DNA from: Campylobacterota bacterium
Lineage (GTDB): Bacteria > Campylobacterota > Campylobacteria > Campylobacterales > Sulfurimonadaceae
Assembly (NCBI GenBank): GCA_040752835.1
Contig: JBFMGG010000007.1
Location: 372,001 to 436,000 of the forward strand
Direction of reading: 5' to 3'
Length of the DNA stretch: 64,000 bases
The notes beneath the pieces are model-generated. The model saw only the letters and a program-made list of their open reading frames with translations, ran no database searches and had not been told where the DNA came from. Position numbers and translations under genes: made by a program. This document shows, piece by piece, positions 16,674-25,296 of this stretch; the stretch's first letter is position 1, and each line of letters begins with the position of its first letter.

Positions 16674-18324
16674 GGGGCACCTCGAACGGATCGCCTACGG
16701 CGTATCCCTGGATGTAGTCGATCCGGGCCGCATTAAGCAAGGCGATGTGGGCCGGATCGGAAATGTTTTTGGCGATCGCTTTGGACCCTACCAGATGGAC
16801 GATTTCGACCATGCTGGCGATAATGTGTCCGATCCCCTCGTCGTGTGCGAGTTTTTCGGTCACTTTAGGGTGGAAGTTCATGTAGTCGGGTTTGAGCGAG
16901 AGGAGCAGGGGAAGGTCGAATTCACCCGCGCCGAAATGGTTGAGGATGATTTTATACCCTTCCCGCTGTAACTCGGAGACGGTGGAAGCGGGCGTTTCGT
17001 CGTAGAGGGTTTCGATCCCGTTGATGAGCTGAAACGCGATGTTGGCGGGAGCGATCCCGAAACGTTCGGTCCAAAAGCGGATGTAGGCGACGAGCCCTTC
17101 GTCGCTCAGGTCGTTCGACGAGAGGTTGATGACGACGAGCGAGCCCTGATCCAGCGATGGGTAAAGTTGCAGGGTGTTGCGGATCATGGAACGGGTGATC
17201 ATCACCATCTGCCCCATGCTGATCGCGAGGTTCAAAAACGTATCCGGGCCGTAAAGCTGACCGTCTTTTCGGATGCGGATAAGGCTTTGGTACATTGCCG
17301 GTTGGAGGGTGCGGGCATCGACGATGGGCTGGAAAAGGGGGACGATGTCCTCGTGGACGAGGGCATTGAAAATCATCCGGAGAATGTCGCGGCTTGACGT
17401 GAGGGAGGGACCGTCGATCTCCCGAAGCGGGCGGTAGACGCTCACTGCGCCGCCGGAACGGTCGTTGGTCGTTTCCAGCGCCCGTTTGGAGTGCAGCAGG
17501 ACGTTGTCGCTGCCCGATGCGATCCCGACCGAGAGGGTCGAGTTGAGGATGATTCCCCGTTCGGACGTGTGGAAATAGCGGACGACCGAGGTCATGTTTC
17601 CGGCGAGTTCGGCCGCGTAATCGGTATGTTCTCCCTCGAAGAGGAGGCAGAATTCATCCGTCGCAGTGCGGAAAAACTCCCCTTTGGGCTCGAAGACCAG
17701 ACTTTCGAGCAGGCGGGAGAGTTCGCTCAGGTACTCGTTGGCGTACTCTTCCCCGACGAACGAAATGATGTTGTTAAAATGGTTCACCCGAAGGCGCATC
17801 AAGGTTACGGCAGAGGCGTCGTGATCGCCAATCCGTTCGGTGAGGGCGGGAAAAAGGTTCCAGCCCGTGATCGGGTCGAACGCCGATTCGGCGGGTGAAT
17901 CGGCCACGTTTTCCAGGGAAAAAACCTTTTCGAGGGTGCTGAAAAGTTTGGGCATTGCCAGCGGTTTGAGAAGGTATCCCTGAACGTTCTGGGCGATCGC
18001 TTCGGCCATGAAATTCGCTTCGTCGTGGGCCGAGAGGATGACGACAGGCTGGGAGGGGGAGAGGGCACGGATTTCGCGGATGAGACGAAGGCCGCCGAGT
18101 TTGGGCAGCTCGAGGTCGGTGACGACGAGGGTGAAAGGGTCGGACGCTTTAAAACGGTCGTAAAAGAGGGCGAGTGCTTCTTCTCCGTCCGAGGCGATGA
18201 CGTATTCGCGGAAAAAGACCCGCAGTATGCGGCTCAGCGATTCGGCAATTTCGGGGTCGTCGTCGATGATGAGAACCGAACGCGATTCCGCACCTTCTTT
18301 GAGCCGCTGGATCGAATTAGCCAA
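16666..18324 (-). CDS. REC-GGDEF-EAL protein, both output domains degenerate
   Basis: This is a 552-residue response regulator. The receiver has an intact acceptor (LVVTDLELPKLGG) and Lys (YLLKPLA). The GGDEF domain has lost its active site (RTATDEFCLLF in place of GGDEF). The EAL domain reads YQSLIRI where EALLR is expected, and FGAGEFDLPLL where DDFGSGYSN is expected, so neither synthesis nor hydrolysis of c-di-GMP is likely. It probably binds c-di-GMP, GTP or a protein partner and passes on phosphorylation state. It overlaps its neighbours by 8 bases on both sides: the OmpR-type regulator upstream and the histidine kinase downstream. Confidence 0.87.
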   Translation of the reverse strand: MANSIQRLKEGAESRSVLIIDDDPEIAESLSRILRVFFREYVIASDGEEALALFYDRFKASDPFTLVVTDLELPKLGGLRLIREIRALSPSQPVVILSAHDEANFMAEAIAQNVQGYLLKPLAMPKLFSTLEKVFSLENVADSPAESAFDPITGWNLFPALTERIGDHDASAVTLMRLRVNHFNNIISFVGEEYANEYLSELSRLLESLVFEPKGEFFRTATDEFCLLFEGEHTDYAAELAGNMTSVVRYFHTSERGIILNSTLSVGIASGSDNVLLHSKRALETTNDRSGGAVSVYRPLREIDGPSLTSSRDILRMIFNALVHEDIVPLFQPIVDARTLQPAMYQSLIRIRKDGQLYGPDTFLNLAISMGQMVMITRSMIRNTLQLYPSLDQGSLVVINLSSNDLSDEGLVAYIRFWTERFGIAPANIAFQLINGIETLYDETPASTVSELQREGYKIILNHFGAGEFDLPLLLSLKPDYMNFHPKVTEKLAHDEGIGHIIASMVEIVHLVGSKAIAKNISDPAHIALLNAARIDYIQGYAVGDPFEVPHE

Positions 18325-18997
18325 GTTCGCCCTTTTTCATAATGTACCCGAATCCCCTCATGTTTTCGATCAGCTCTTCTTTGAGCTTCTGGCGGACGCG
18401 GTTGACGAGGGACCGGATGGTGGAAGCTTCGGCATCCTCGCCGTCCCAGATGAACGAGCGGATGCTCTCATCGGTCATCACCTGCCCGAGATTGCTGACG
18501 AAAAGGACGATGAGGGCGTGCTCGCGCTTGGTAAATTTCTGCACCGTATCGTCGTAATAAAGGAGATTGGTCTCTTTGTTGAATGTATAGCGGTCGCTGA
18601 GACGGATGATGGGATCGGAAGCGGGTTCGGCGTTTTGCTGGCTCTGCGCACTCAGACGCTGGATACGGATGTCGAGCTCTTTGAGGTTGAACGGCTTTTT
18701 GAGGTAGTCGCTGCATCCAAGGTCGAAGGCGTCGGAGATGTATTCGATGTCGTGGTAGGCGCTGATGACGATTTTCGGGACGTCGGGATAGCGCAGCGCG
18801 ATCGCTTTGAGACATTCGAGCCCGCCGACGAGGGGGGTGTTGATGTCAAGAATGTAAAAATCGTGCATTTTGGATTCGATTACGTCGAGTACTTCCTGAC
18901 CGTTGTCGTAATGGTCGACCAGATGCCCCCGCGAGAGGAGATAGGTCCGGATCGAGCGCGCCAGCATGAATTCGTCTTCCAGCAACAGGATTTTCAT
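18317..18997 (-). CDS. OmpR/PhoB-family response regulator, candidate cluster regulator
   Basis: This 226-residue DNA-binding response regulator has a receiver with acidic LLLEDEF, phosphoacceptor FYILDINTPLVGG and Lys in YLKKPF. The winged-helix output has the typical recognition region STIRSLVNRVRQKLK and the closing NMRGFGYIMKKG. It is the only DNA-binding regulator seen in the 15.5-49.2 kb minus-strand cluster. Its own promoter (19027-19060) carries the 11-base-period direct repeat shared by eight other operons there, which is the type of site this family binds. Autoregulation and control of the cluster are inferred. It heads an operon with the degenerate GGDEF-EAL protein and a kinase. 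Confidence 0.9.
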   Translation of the reverse strand: MKILLLEDEFMLARSIRTYLLSRGHLVDHYDNGQEVLDVIESKMHDFYILDINTPLVGGLECLKAIALRYPDVPKIVISAYHDIEYISDAFDLGCSDYLKKPFNLKELDIRIQRLSAQSQQNAEPASDPIIRLSDRYTFNKETNLLYYDDTVQKFTKREHALIVLFVSNLGQVMTDESIRSFIWDGEDAEASTIRSLVNRVRQKLKEELIENMRGFGYIMKKGELG

Positions 18998-18998
18998 A

Positions 18999-20180
18999 TT
19001 ACAGCCCCTTGTGTTGTTCGGAGGGTATTGTAGGCGAACTGCGTTGCATTAATGTGGCATTTTTGAAGAGGTAGCGAAACGAAGTCCCCCTTACGGGGGT
19101 GGAAGAGATCTCGATTTCGACGTTTTCCTCTCGGCAGATCTGCGCCACGATACTCAGCCCCAGCCCGTAACCGCCCTTGGTTTCCGACTCGCGGTGAAAG
19201 CGTTCGAAAATCTTTTTTTTGTCGTGGATGAGGGGACCGTGGTTGCGGATTTCGAAGTAGATGTCGTCGTTGCGCATTCCGACGGTGATTGCGATTTCGC
19301 CGGGTCGGTAGGAGTATTTGATCGCATTGGAGAGGGTGTTGTCCACCAGCCGGGCGAGTTTCAGCTCCGAAAACATGATGGAGGGGAGGTTGGGCTGTCC
19401 CGTACGCATCGAAAGGGTCAGTTCGTTTACTTCGGCGATGCAGGTGAAATACTGTTTGCGTTCGGCAATGTAGGAGACGAGATCGATCACGACTTTCTGG
19501 TCGGGGATACGGTCGCGTTTCATGAGATAGGTCATGTCTTCGTAACTGTTCTGGATGATCCTCGCCCCCGCTTCGATCGCGCTGAGCGATTCGTTTTCGA
19601 TCCCCTCCATCCGAAGGAGGTCGATGTTGGTGATGATGACGGCCAGCGGCGTGTGGATCTCGTGGATCGCATTTTTGAGAAACCGGTCCTGATCGTTGAG
19701 GAGGCGCAGGGCGTATTCTCGCGATTCTTCGAGGAGTTTGCGGCTCTCGGCGAGGGCGTTGTCGTAATCGATCTGCTCGAGCATGTCGATGAGTGCGGTG
19801 AAAAGTTCGTCCTGGTTGATCGGTTTGAGAACGAAACGGTCGATCCCGCAGCGGATCGATTCGATGAACATCGTACTCTCTTCGGCCCCGGAGATGGCGA
19901 TGACCCGCTGCAGCGGATCGATTTTTTTCAGTCTTCCGGTGAGCTCAAGGCCGCTGCTGCGTCCGAGGTTGACGTCGGTGATCACCAGCAGGGGGGAAGG
20001 GGATTCGCGGAACGCGTGGTAGAGATCGAGCGCCTCCTCGGGATCGGAGGCGGTTTGGATGGAGTCGAAAAAATGGGACAGAAGCCGCTGAAGGCTCTCC
20101 TGCATCAGAGGATCGTCTTCGACGATCAACAGCGATTTGCCGGAGGAGAGTTTTTTCAGACGTGCAGCCTCGGAGACCAT
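18999..20180 (-). CDS. REC-histidine kinase hybrid, soluble
   Basis: This 393-residue cytosolic hybrid has an N-terminal receiver (IVEDDPLMQ; acceptor VVITDVNLGRSSG; Lys in FVLKPIN), a short coiled coil, then a HisKA domain (AIHEIHTPLAVI) and an ATPase domain (VDNTLSNAIKYS, GGYGLGLSIV). A receiver placed before the kinase usually lets another kinase tune its activity. It is the last gene of the operon that starts with the GAF-kinase at 23127. Its final codons contain the promoter for the next operon, so the two transcription units overlap. Confidence 0.88.
   Translation of the reverse strand: MVSEAARLKKLSSGKSLLIVEDDPLMQESLQRLLSHFFDSIQTASDPEEALDLYHAFRESPSPLLVITDVNLGRSSGLELTGRLKKIDPLQRVIAISGAEESTMFIESIRCGIDRFVLKPINQDELFTALIDMLEQIDYDNALAESRKLLEESREYALRLLNDQDRFLKNAIHEIHTPLAVIITNIDLLRMEGIENESLSAIEAGARIIQNSYEDMTYLMKRDRIPDQKVVIDLVSYIAERKQYFTCIAEVNELTLSMRTGQPNLPSIMFSELKLARLVDNTLSNAIKYSYRPGEIAITVGMRNDDIYFEIRNHGPLIHDKKKIFERFHRESETKGGYGLGLSIVAQICREENVEIEISSTPVRGTSFRYLFKNATLMQRSSPTIPSEQHKGL
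19027..19060 (-). promoter_or_regulatory. Cluster box + -10, before the OmpR-type regulator
   Basis: Minus strand: ATGCCAC-N4-ATGCAAC-N10-TACAAT. The -10 ends 29 bases before the regulator ATG. The whole element lies inside the coding 3' end of the upstream kinase gene. It is one of nine copies with identical spacing (others at 23155, 28800, 35758, 38313, 41703, 45034, 45710, 49189). Confidence 0.75.
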
Positions 20181-20198
20181 GGTACCTCTTTGTGCAGA

Positions 20199-21968
20199 TT
20201 AAACAGCTGCGGATATTATAGCTTCTTGTACGGGAAGTTTCGGTTCGACCGGACGGATTTTTTTCATGCAGGGGTCAAACGGCATCGGTGCGCCGAAGAG
20301 ATACCCTTGCGATTCGCATACGCCGAGGCTGCAGATCCGCTCGTGCAGCGCTTCGGCAGAGACGTATTCCGCGATCGTCCTGATCCCCAGGCGCTCGGCA
20401 AACGTGGTAAGAAGTTCGACGATGCTCTGGGAGACGTAGTCGGTGGCGATCGTTTCGATCAGCGAGCCGTCGAATTTGATGTAGTCGACGTTGAGTTTGG
20501 CGAGATGTTCGAAATTCGAATAACCCGACCCGAAGTCGTCGAGAGCCACTTTGCAACCGAGTTCTTTCAGTTTGGCGAAAAAATTCTGAATTTCGGCATA
20601 CGATTCGACCCCTTCGCTTTCGAGCAGTTCGAAGACGAGACGGTGCGGTTCGGGAAAAGAAGCGATCTGCTGGAAGAGGAATTCGCGGGTGGGGTGATGG
20701 GAGATGTCCTCGATCGAAAGGTTGATACTGACGCTGCATTCGGAATCTCTGAAATCGTTCAGGACCGACGCGATGACGAGTTTGGTGATCGTACGGTACA
20801 TCTTCGTCTCTTTGGCGATCGGTAGAAACTGTACCGGAGAAAGAAACTGCCCATCGGGCGTCATGAGGCGCAGGAGCGCTTCGTATTTGACGATGCGCAT
20901 CGTGGTATTGTCAATGATGGGCTGGTAAAACGGGACAAATCGGTTTTCAACGATTGCCCGTTTGATCGTATCGATGCACTTGAGCTTGTAGCTGTTGCCG
21001 TGGTTGTGGTGTTCCGCCGAACGATAGATGACGGTTCTCCCCTCTTTTTCGGCCTGGCGCAGTGCGAAATCGGCATGTGAAAGGCTCAGCTCGTCTCCGG
21101 GATGGACAATAGCGGCGTACATTTCCAGATACATTTTTTCCCCGGCCACGACGATTTCGGTCGCTTCGAAATGCTGGACGATAAGGTGAACGAGCGGTTC
21201 AAGACTCTGTACCCCCGCCGGCGAGAGGAGGGCGAAATGGGTTCCGCTGGTACGGTAAAGGCCGTGGTGCTCGACGTTCATCTCGTCGTTGACCAGACGC
21301 CGGAGGATGCTGGCGGTTTGTTGTAGAACGGCGTTTCCCGCATCATATCCGTACGTGTCGTTGAGATGTTTAAAGTCCCCGATTTTAAACAGGACGAGGG
21401 TATGGTTTGAATAGGTAAAAATATCCTGTTCCAGTTTTCCGAGCGAATACAGTCCGCTGATCCGGTCGAAGGTATAGGTTTGGATCGCTTCGCGGGTTTT
21501 GGTTTCGACGAGCTCTTCGAGATGTTGGCGGTATTGAACGTTCTCCCGCTCCATTTTGATCTTGCCGACCACTTTGTGGAGCGTAGCCATGGTCTGTTCC
21601 CGTTCCATCGGCTTGAACAGGTAGCCGTCGACGCCCAGCTGGATCGATCGGTGGAGGTAATTGACGTCTTTGTGGGCCGAGACGAGGAGGGTTGATAGGT
21701 CCGGATAGCGTTCCTTGATTTTTTCGATCATCGTAAGGCCGTCGAATTTGGGCATTTCGATATCGGTGATGACCAGATCGAAGGGAGTTTCAAGGGCCGC
21801 TTCAAGCCCTTTTTCTCCGTTGGATTCATGGCGGATATTTTCGAAAAAACGGCTCAGGAACGTGAGGTATTCGCGGCCGATAAGCGGGTCGTCCTCGACG
21901 TAGAGGACGTGCAGTCCTCTGGCGTTGTCGCGGATGGCGGCGATGAGTTTGGCGGGATCAGTCGACAA
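20199..21968 (-). CDS. REC-GGDEF-EAL protein with probably active EAL
   Basis: This 589-residue response regulator has a receiver (YVEDDPLIG; acceptor LVITDIEMPKFDG; YLFKPM), a degenerate GGDEF (YRTSGTHFALL, no catalytic motif) and an EAL domain with its key motifs intact (KYEALLRLM, INLSIEDI, FELLESEG, DDFGSGYSN, IAEYV). It should hydrolyse c-di-GMP in a phosphorylation-dependent way. The start chosen is TTG at 21968, 11 bases inside the upstream kinase gene, because AGGAGGT lies 5 bases before it; the longer frame has no ribosome site. The overlap implies coupled translation with the GAF-kinase. Confidence 0.88.
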   Translation of the reverse strand: MSTDPAKLIAAIRDNARGLHVLYVEDDPLIGREYLTFLSRFFENIRHESNGEKGLEAALETPFDLVITDIEMPKFDGLTMIEKIKERYPDLSTLLVSAHKDVNYLHRSIQLGVDGYLFKPMEREQTMATLHKVVGKIKMERENVQYRQHLEELVETKTREAIQTYTFDRISGLYSLGKLEQDIFTYSNHTLVLFKIGDFKHLNDTYGYDAGNAVLQQTASILRRLVNDEMNVEHHGLYRTSGTHFALLSPAGVQSLEPLVHLIVQHFEATEIVVAGEKMYLEMYAAIVHPGDELSLSHADFALRQAEKEGRTVIYRSAEHHNHGNSYKLKCIDTIKRAIVENRFVPFYQPIIDNTTMRIVKYEALLRLMTPDGQFLSPVQFLPIAKETKMYRTITKLVIASVLNDFRDSECSVSINLSIEDISHHPTREFLFQQIASFPEPHRLVFELLESEGVESYAEIQNFFAKLKELGCKVALDDFGSGYSNFEHLAKLNVDYIKFDGSLIETIATDYVSQSIVELLTTFAERLGIRTIAEYVSAEALHERICSLGVCESQGYLFGAPMPFDPCMKKIRPVEPKLPVQEAIISAAV

Positions 21969-23127
21969 GGAGCACCTCCTGATCGGAATGGTCCGGGATC
22001 GAAAGGGCAAAGACGCTTTCGCCTGAGCCGCTGCTGACCCGGATCGTCCCGCCGAGGTGTTTTTCGACGATGATCGCCGACATGTACAGCCCTAGCCCCG
22101 TGCCGTGTTTTTCGTCCTTGGTGCTGAAATAGGGCTCGAAAATCCGGGTGAGGATCTCCTGCGCAATCCCCCCGGCGTTGTCGCGGACGAGGAAGAGCGC
22201 TTTTTGGGATTGCGGCCGGAGTTCCAGCGTGATGCGGGGATGCGGGATGCTGTTCTCGGCGAAGGCGTCTTTGGCGTTGTTGAGGATGTTCAAAAAGACC
22301 TGCAGCAGCTCGTTTTTGTAGGTCGTAAACGCCATCGAGCGATCGCCTTCAAAATGCAACCGGATGCGCTGGCTTTCAAAACTTTTTCCCAGGATGCTGC
22401 TGATTTCGTCGCACAGTTCGCCGAAGTTCATCCGCTGCGGGAGTTTGTTCGGCCGGAAAAAGTTTCGGAAATCGTCGATGGTCTGCGAGAGAAACTGGAT
22501 CTGTTTGTCGATCAGCTCGAGGTCTTTGAGAAGCTGTTCCTCGTTCATTTCCCCCAGCTGGATACTGAGGATCGAGTTGCTGCTTACCAGCCCGATGATC
22601 GTGATCGGCTGGCGCCACTGGTGGGCGATCATGCCGATCATTTCCCCCATGATTGCCATGCGCGACTGGCTGATCATCAGTTTTTCGTTCGCTTCGTTAC
22701 GGTGGATCTGATGCTCGAATGCGCCGCTGAGTTCTTGGAGCCGTTTTTCATTTCGGCACGCGTCGATGGCGTTGGCCAGTTTCGTCGTGAACGTGACGAA
22801 CATTTCCCCGTAGGTTTGTGCCGCACGGGCGTCGGAGAAGAGAAACAAAAAATGCTCGATCCCCACCGGCACGTCCAAGACGCATCCCTCAACGCTCTTG
22901 TGGAGAGCGAAACCGTCGATGTCGGTGCTGAGCTTTTGGGGTAGAGGCACCCTCTGGCCTCTTGCGGCGAGAGGGGCCGAGGCGGGCGGAGCGGGAAGAA
23001 ACATGCCCCCCGCCGCACCGGTTTGGGAGACGAAGGTTTCGACAACTTCGGCGAGCATGTCGTCGAGGTTGAGCGAATTGCCGATGGCGCTTAGGCAGGC
23101 GTAGGCGACCTCAATGGACGGTTTCAT
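21958..23127 (-). CDS. Soluble GAF-type histidine kinase
   Basis: This 389-residue cytosolic kinase has an N-terminal GAF-like domain (about 1-150: VAYACLSAIGNSLNLDDML onward), a coiled coil, a HisKA domain with the H-box IGMIAHQWRQPITII, an N-box (ILNNAKDAF), and G-boxes (RDNAGGI, GTGLGLYMSAIIVEKH). The start at 23127 was chosen for the AAGGGAG ribosome site; a longer frame upstream has none and would run through the promoter. It is the first gene of an operon GAF-kinase, REC-GGDEF-EAL, REC-kinase, headed by the cluster box at 23155-23188. Confidence 0.87.
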   Translation of the reverse strand: MKPSIEVAYACLSAIGNSLNLDDMLAEVVETFVSQTGAAGGMFLPAPPASAPLAARGQRVPLPQKLSTDIDGFALHKSVEGCVLDVPVGIEHFLFLFSDARAAQTYGEMFVTFTTKLANAIDACRNEKRLQELSGAFEHQIHRNEANEKLMISQSRMAIMGEMIGMIAHQWRQPITIIGLVSSNSILSIQLGEMNEEQLLKDLELIDKQIQFLSQTIDDFRNFFRPNKLPQRMNFGELCDEISSILGKSFESQRIRLHFEGDRSMAFTTYKNELLQVFLNILNNAKDAFAENSIPHPRITLELRPQSQKALFLVRDNAGGIAQEILTRIFEPYFSTKDEKHGTGLGLYMSAIIVEKHLGGTIRVSSGSGESVFALSIPDHSDQEVLLVD

Positions 23128-23154
23128 GTGCTCCCTTGCACGTTTGATACCGTA

Positions 23155-23188
23155 ACTATAACGCCGTTGTGTGGCAATCACGTTGCAA
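23155..23188 (-). promoter_or_regulatory. Cluster box + -10, before the GAF-kinase operon
   Basis: Minus strand: TTGCAAC-N4-TTGCCAC-N10-TATAGT, with the -10 27 bases before the ATG at 23127. Confidence 0.78.
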
Positions 23189-23196
23189 TCGCTTCC

Positions 23197-25278
23197 TCAG
23201 CGCAGCAGCCCGTACTGGCGCAGGAGCTTTTCGTATTCGTCGTCTTTGCCGAACTCTTTGAGGTAATAGGCGGCAATGGTGCGGGCCATCGCGAGGGAGT
23301 TTTCGGCGAGCAGGTGCGAGAGGCGGTTGAACGTCGCCTGTCGGACGCACTCTTTGATCTTGGCCTGGAAAAAGGCGATGGAAGCGTAGGGAGCCATGAT
23401 CTGCTGCACCAGTTTGATCTCCCCTTTACCGACGGCGGCCATCGCGTCGCTCAAAACGGCATCGAAAGCGCGGTCGTATTCGGCAAATTCCCGCATCGAT
23501 TCGAGGTCGGGATGGGCGGAAACGAGCTCATAAGCCGCCTGGATGTCGTCGGCGAAGATATGGGCGAGAAGGGTGCGGCGCAGCTGGATCGCTTTGCCGA
23601 TTTCGGCAAGTTCATGGCGGTAAGGGAGGAAGACGGCGAGTTGTTTGATCCCCGCGATCGCGTCGTCGTAGCGGTTTTCGTCCACCAGGGAGCGGATCTT
23701 TTTGATCGACGCTTCGGCCAGGGTACATACTTTTTTGTAGAGCTCTTCGTGTTGCAAAAACGGGTTTTGTTCGGTGAGGAGAAAATACTCTTTGAACTTT
23801 TTCTCTTTGATCAATGCGTCGGACTGGAGGAAGACGGCATGATTTTTGAACAATGCGTGGATCATCTCTTTTTTCCCCGGCACGGAGGTGAAGGGTTTGA
23901 GCAGCTCCTGCGCTTTTGGGGCGTTGCGCAGCGGGTCGGACGAGAGGAGTTTTTTGGCCTCGGCGAAATGTTTGGTGAAATACAGTTCGAGTTTGCGCGC
24001 GCTGTCGGTTTTCGCCAGGTAGGGGGCTTTCTCGAGCATTCCGAACGCTTCGAGAAAGTTTTTGTTCTGCACCGTGAGCGCAAATTTTTCAAAATCTTTT
24101 TGTTTTTGCAGGAGAAATTCGAACTCTTTTTTGTATTCGCCATCACCCAGGAACGGCTCGGCAAACTCAAGCGCGGAGGCGGCGTTTCCGGTCGAGAAGC
24201 GGTTGATGATCTCTTTGAGAGTCTCCTCCCATGCTTCCTGGAACATCTCCGACATCGGGTGGATCGCCAGAAAGAGGTTTTTGTCGAGGCAGATTTTGGC
24301 CGTACGGTAGTTTTTGACCGACACCGCCTGCGCAAAATCGTCGATAAAAGCGTGCATGTCGATGACGTAGAGCCAGCCGTTTTCAAAGCCGATGTGGAGG
24401 GTCGAGCCTTCGATGTGGAGCGTGCCGATCCCTTTCTGGTCGAGTTTGAACGTCGAAAAGAGGGTGTTGTCGGAGAGTTTGACGATGTGCAGGTGGCCGC
24501 TGCGGGTCCCTACGATCGCGTAACGGCCGCTTTGGTCGAGGACGCACGACGTCGGCCACGAGGGGAAAAGCACTTTTTTGCGCATCTCTTCGGTTTTGAA
24601 ATCGTAGAGGTAGGAATACCCCTCTCTTCCGACCGCGTAGAGGGCTTTGGAATCGTTGAAGAAAAAAGCGTCCTGGACTACGTCTTCGAGGTACGTATGG
24701 AGACGCTCTTTCTGGAACCTGAGGTTCAGAACGCTCAGCGATTTGTCGTAAGCCGCGCAGGCAAGATGGCTTCCCCCCTCGTCGACCGCTAGGGAGGAGA
24801 TATAATCGGGGCGGGGTTTGAGCGACATGACCTTGCGCCCGTTCTCGGAGCTGTAGATGTAGACCTTTCCGTCGGTACCGCCGGTGATGAGGTATTGCCC
24901 CTCACGGCCGCAGAATCGCATGATCTCGGCCCGCTGGTCGTGCCCTTTGACGAAAAGGGGTTCAGGGGGCTCGGGAGGTTCTCCTTTGGTCTCTTCGCCC
25001 GAGGGGACGGGATCGTAGACGGGGCGGCACAGGGCACAGGCCCCGTTGTCCTTGGTACTGTAGGCGAGCACTCCCGTGGGGCTGAAAGAAGCCCCTTTCT
25101 GATAGGTGTGGAGCGGTTCGTCGGGTTCGCATACGGGGTCGTGACGCTTCATTTCCCAGCGCTCTTTGTCGACGGTATAGAAATTGCCCAGCGTATTGGC
25201 GAAATAGACGGCGTTGTCGTCCGCATGGACCGCTATGACGCTTCCTTGCACCTGGTAGGATCGGATGATTTTGATCAT
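23197..25278 (-). CDS. WD40-like propeller plus helical-repeat protein, function unknown
   Basis: This is a 693-residue cytosolic protein without signal peptide or membrane helix. Residues about 1-310 consist of repeated beta blades of WD40 character (YLITGGTDGKVYIYSSENGR, YAIVGTRSGHLHIVKLSDNT, HIGFENGWLYVIDMHAF). Residues about 320-693 are alpha-helical repeats. A cysteine pair (GACALCRPV) lies in the propeller. A propeller followed by an alpha-solenoid resembles eukaryotic coatomer and intraflagellar-transport scaffolds; that is only a likeness of layout. It is the last gene of a kinase/receiver operon (18 bases after the REC-PAS gene), so a scaffold for phosphorelay or receptor proteins is a reasonable guess. 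Confidence 0.75.
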   Translation of the reverse strand: MIKIIRSYQVQGSVIAVHADDNAVYFANTLGNFYTVDKERWEMKRHDPVCEPDEPLHTYQKGASFSPTGVLAYSTKDNGACALCRPVYDPVPSGEETKGEPPEPPEPLFVKGHDQRAEIMRFCGREGQYLITGGTDGKVYIYSSENGRKVMSLKPRPDYISSLAVDEGGSHLACAAYDKSLSVLNLRFQKERLHTYLEDVVQDAFFFNDSKALYAVGREGYSYLYDFKTEEMRKKVLFPSWPTSCVLDQSGRYAIVGTRSGHLHIVKLSDNTLFSTFKLDQKGIGTLHIEGSTLHIGFENGWLYVIDMHAFIDDFAQAVSVKNYRTAKICLDKNLFLAIHPMSEMFQEAWEETLKEIINRFSTGNAASALEFAEPFLGDGEYKKEFEFLLQKQKDFEKFALTVQNKNFLEAFGMLEKAPYLAKTDSARKLELYFTKHFAEAKKLLSSDPLRNAPKAQELLKPFTSVPGKKEMIHALFKNHAVFLQSDALIKEKKFKEYFLLTEQNPFLQHEELYKKVCTLAEASIKKIRSLVDENRYDDAIAGIKQLAVFLPYRHELAEIGKAIQLRRTLLAHIFADDIQAAYELVSAHPDLESMREFAEYDRAFDAVLSDAMAAVGKGEIKLVQQIMAPYASIAFFQAKIKECVRQATFNRLSHLLAENSLAMARTIAAYYLKEFGKDDEYEKLLRQYGLLR

Positions 25279-25296
25279 GGCACCGCTCCTTTCGTG

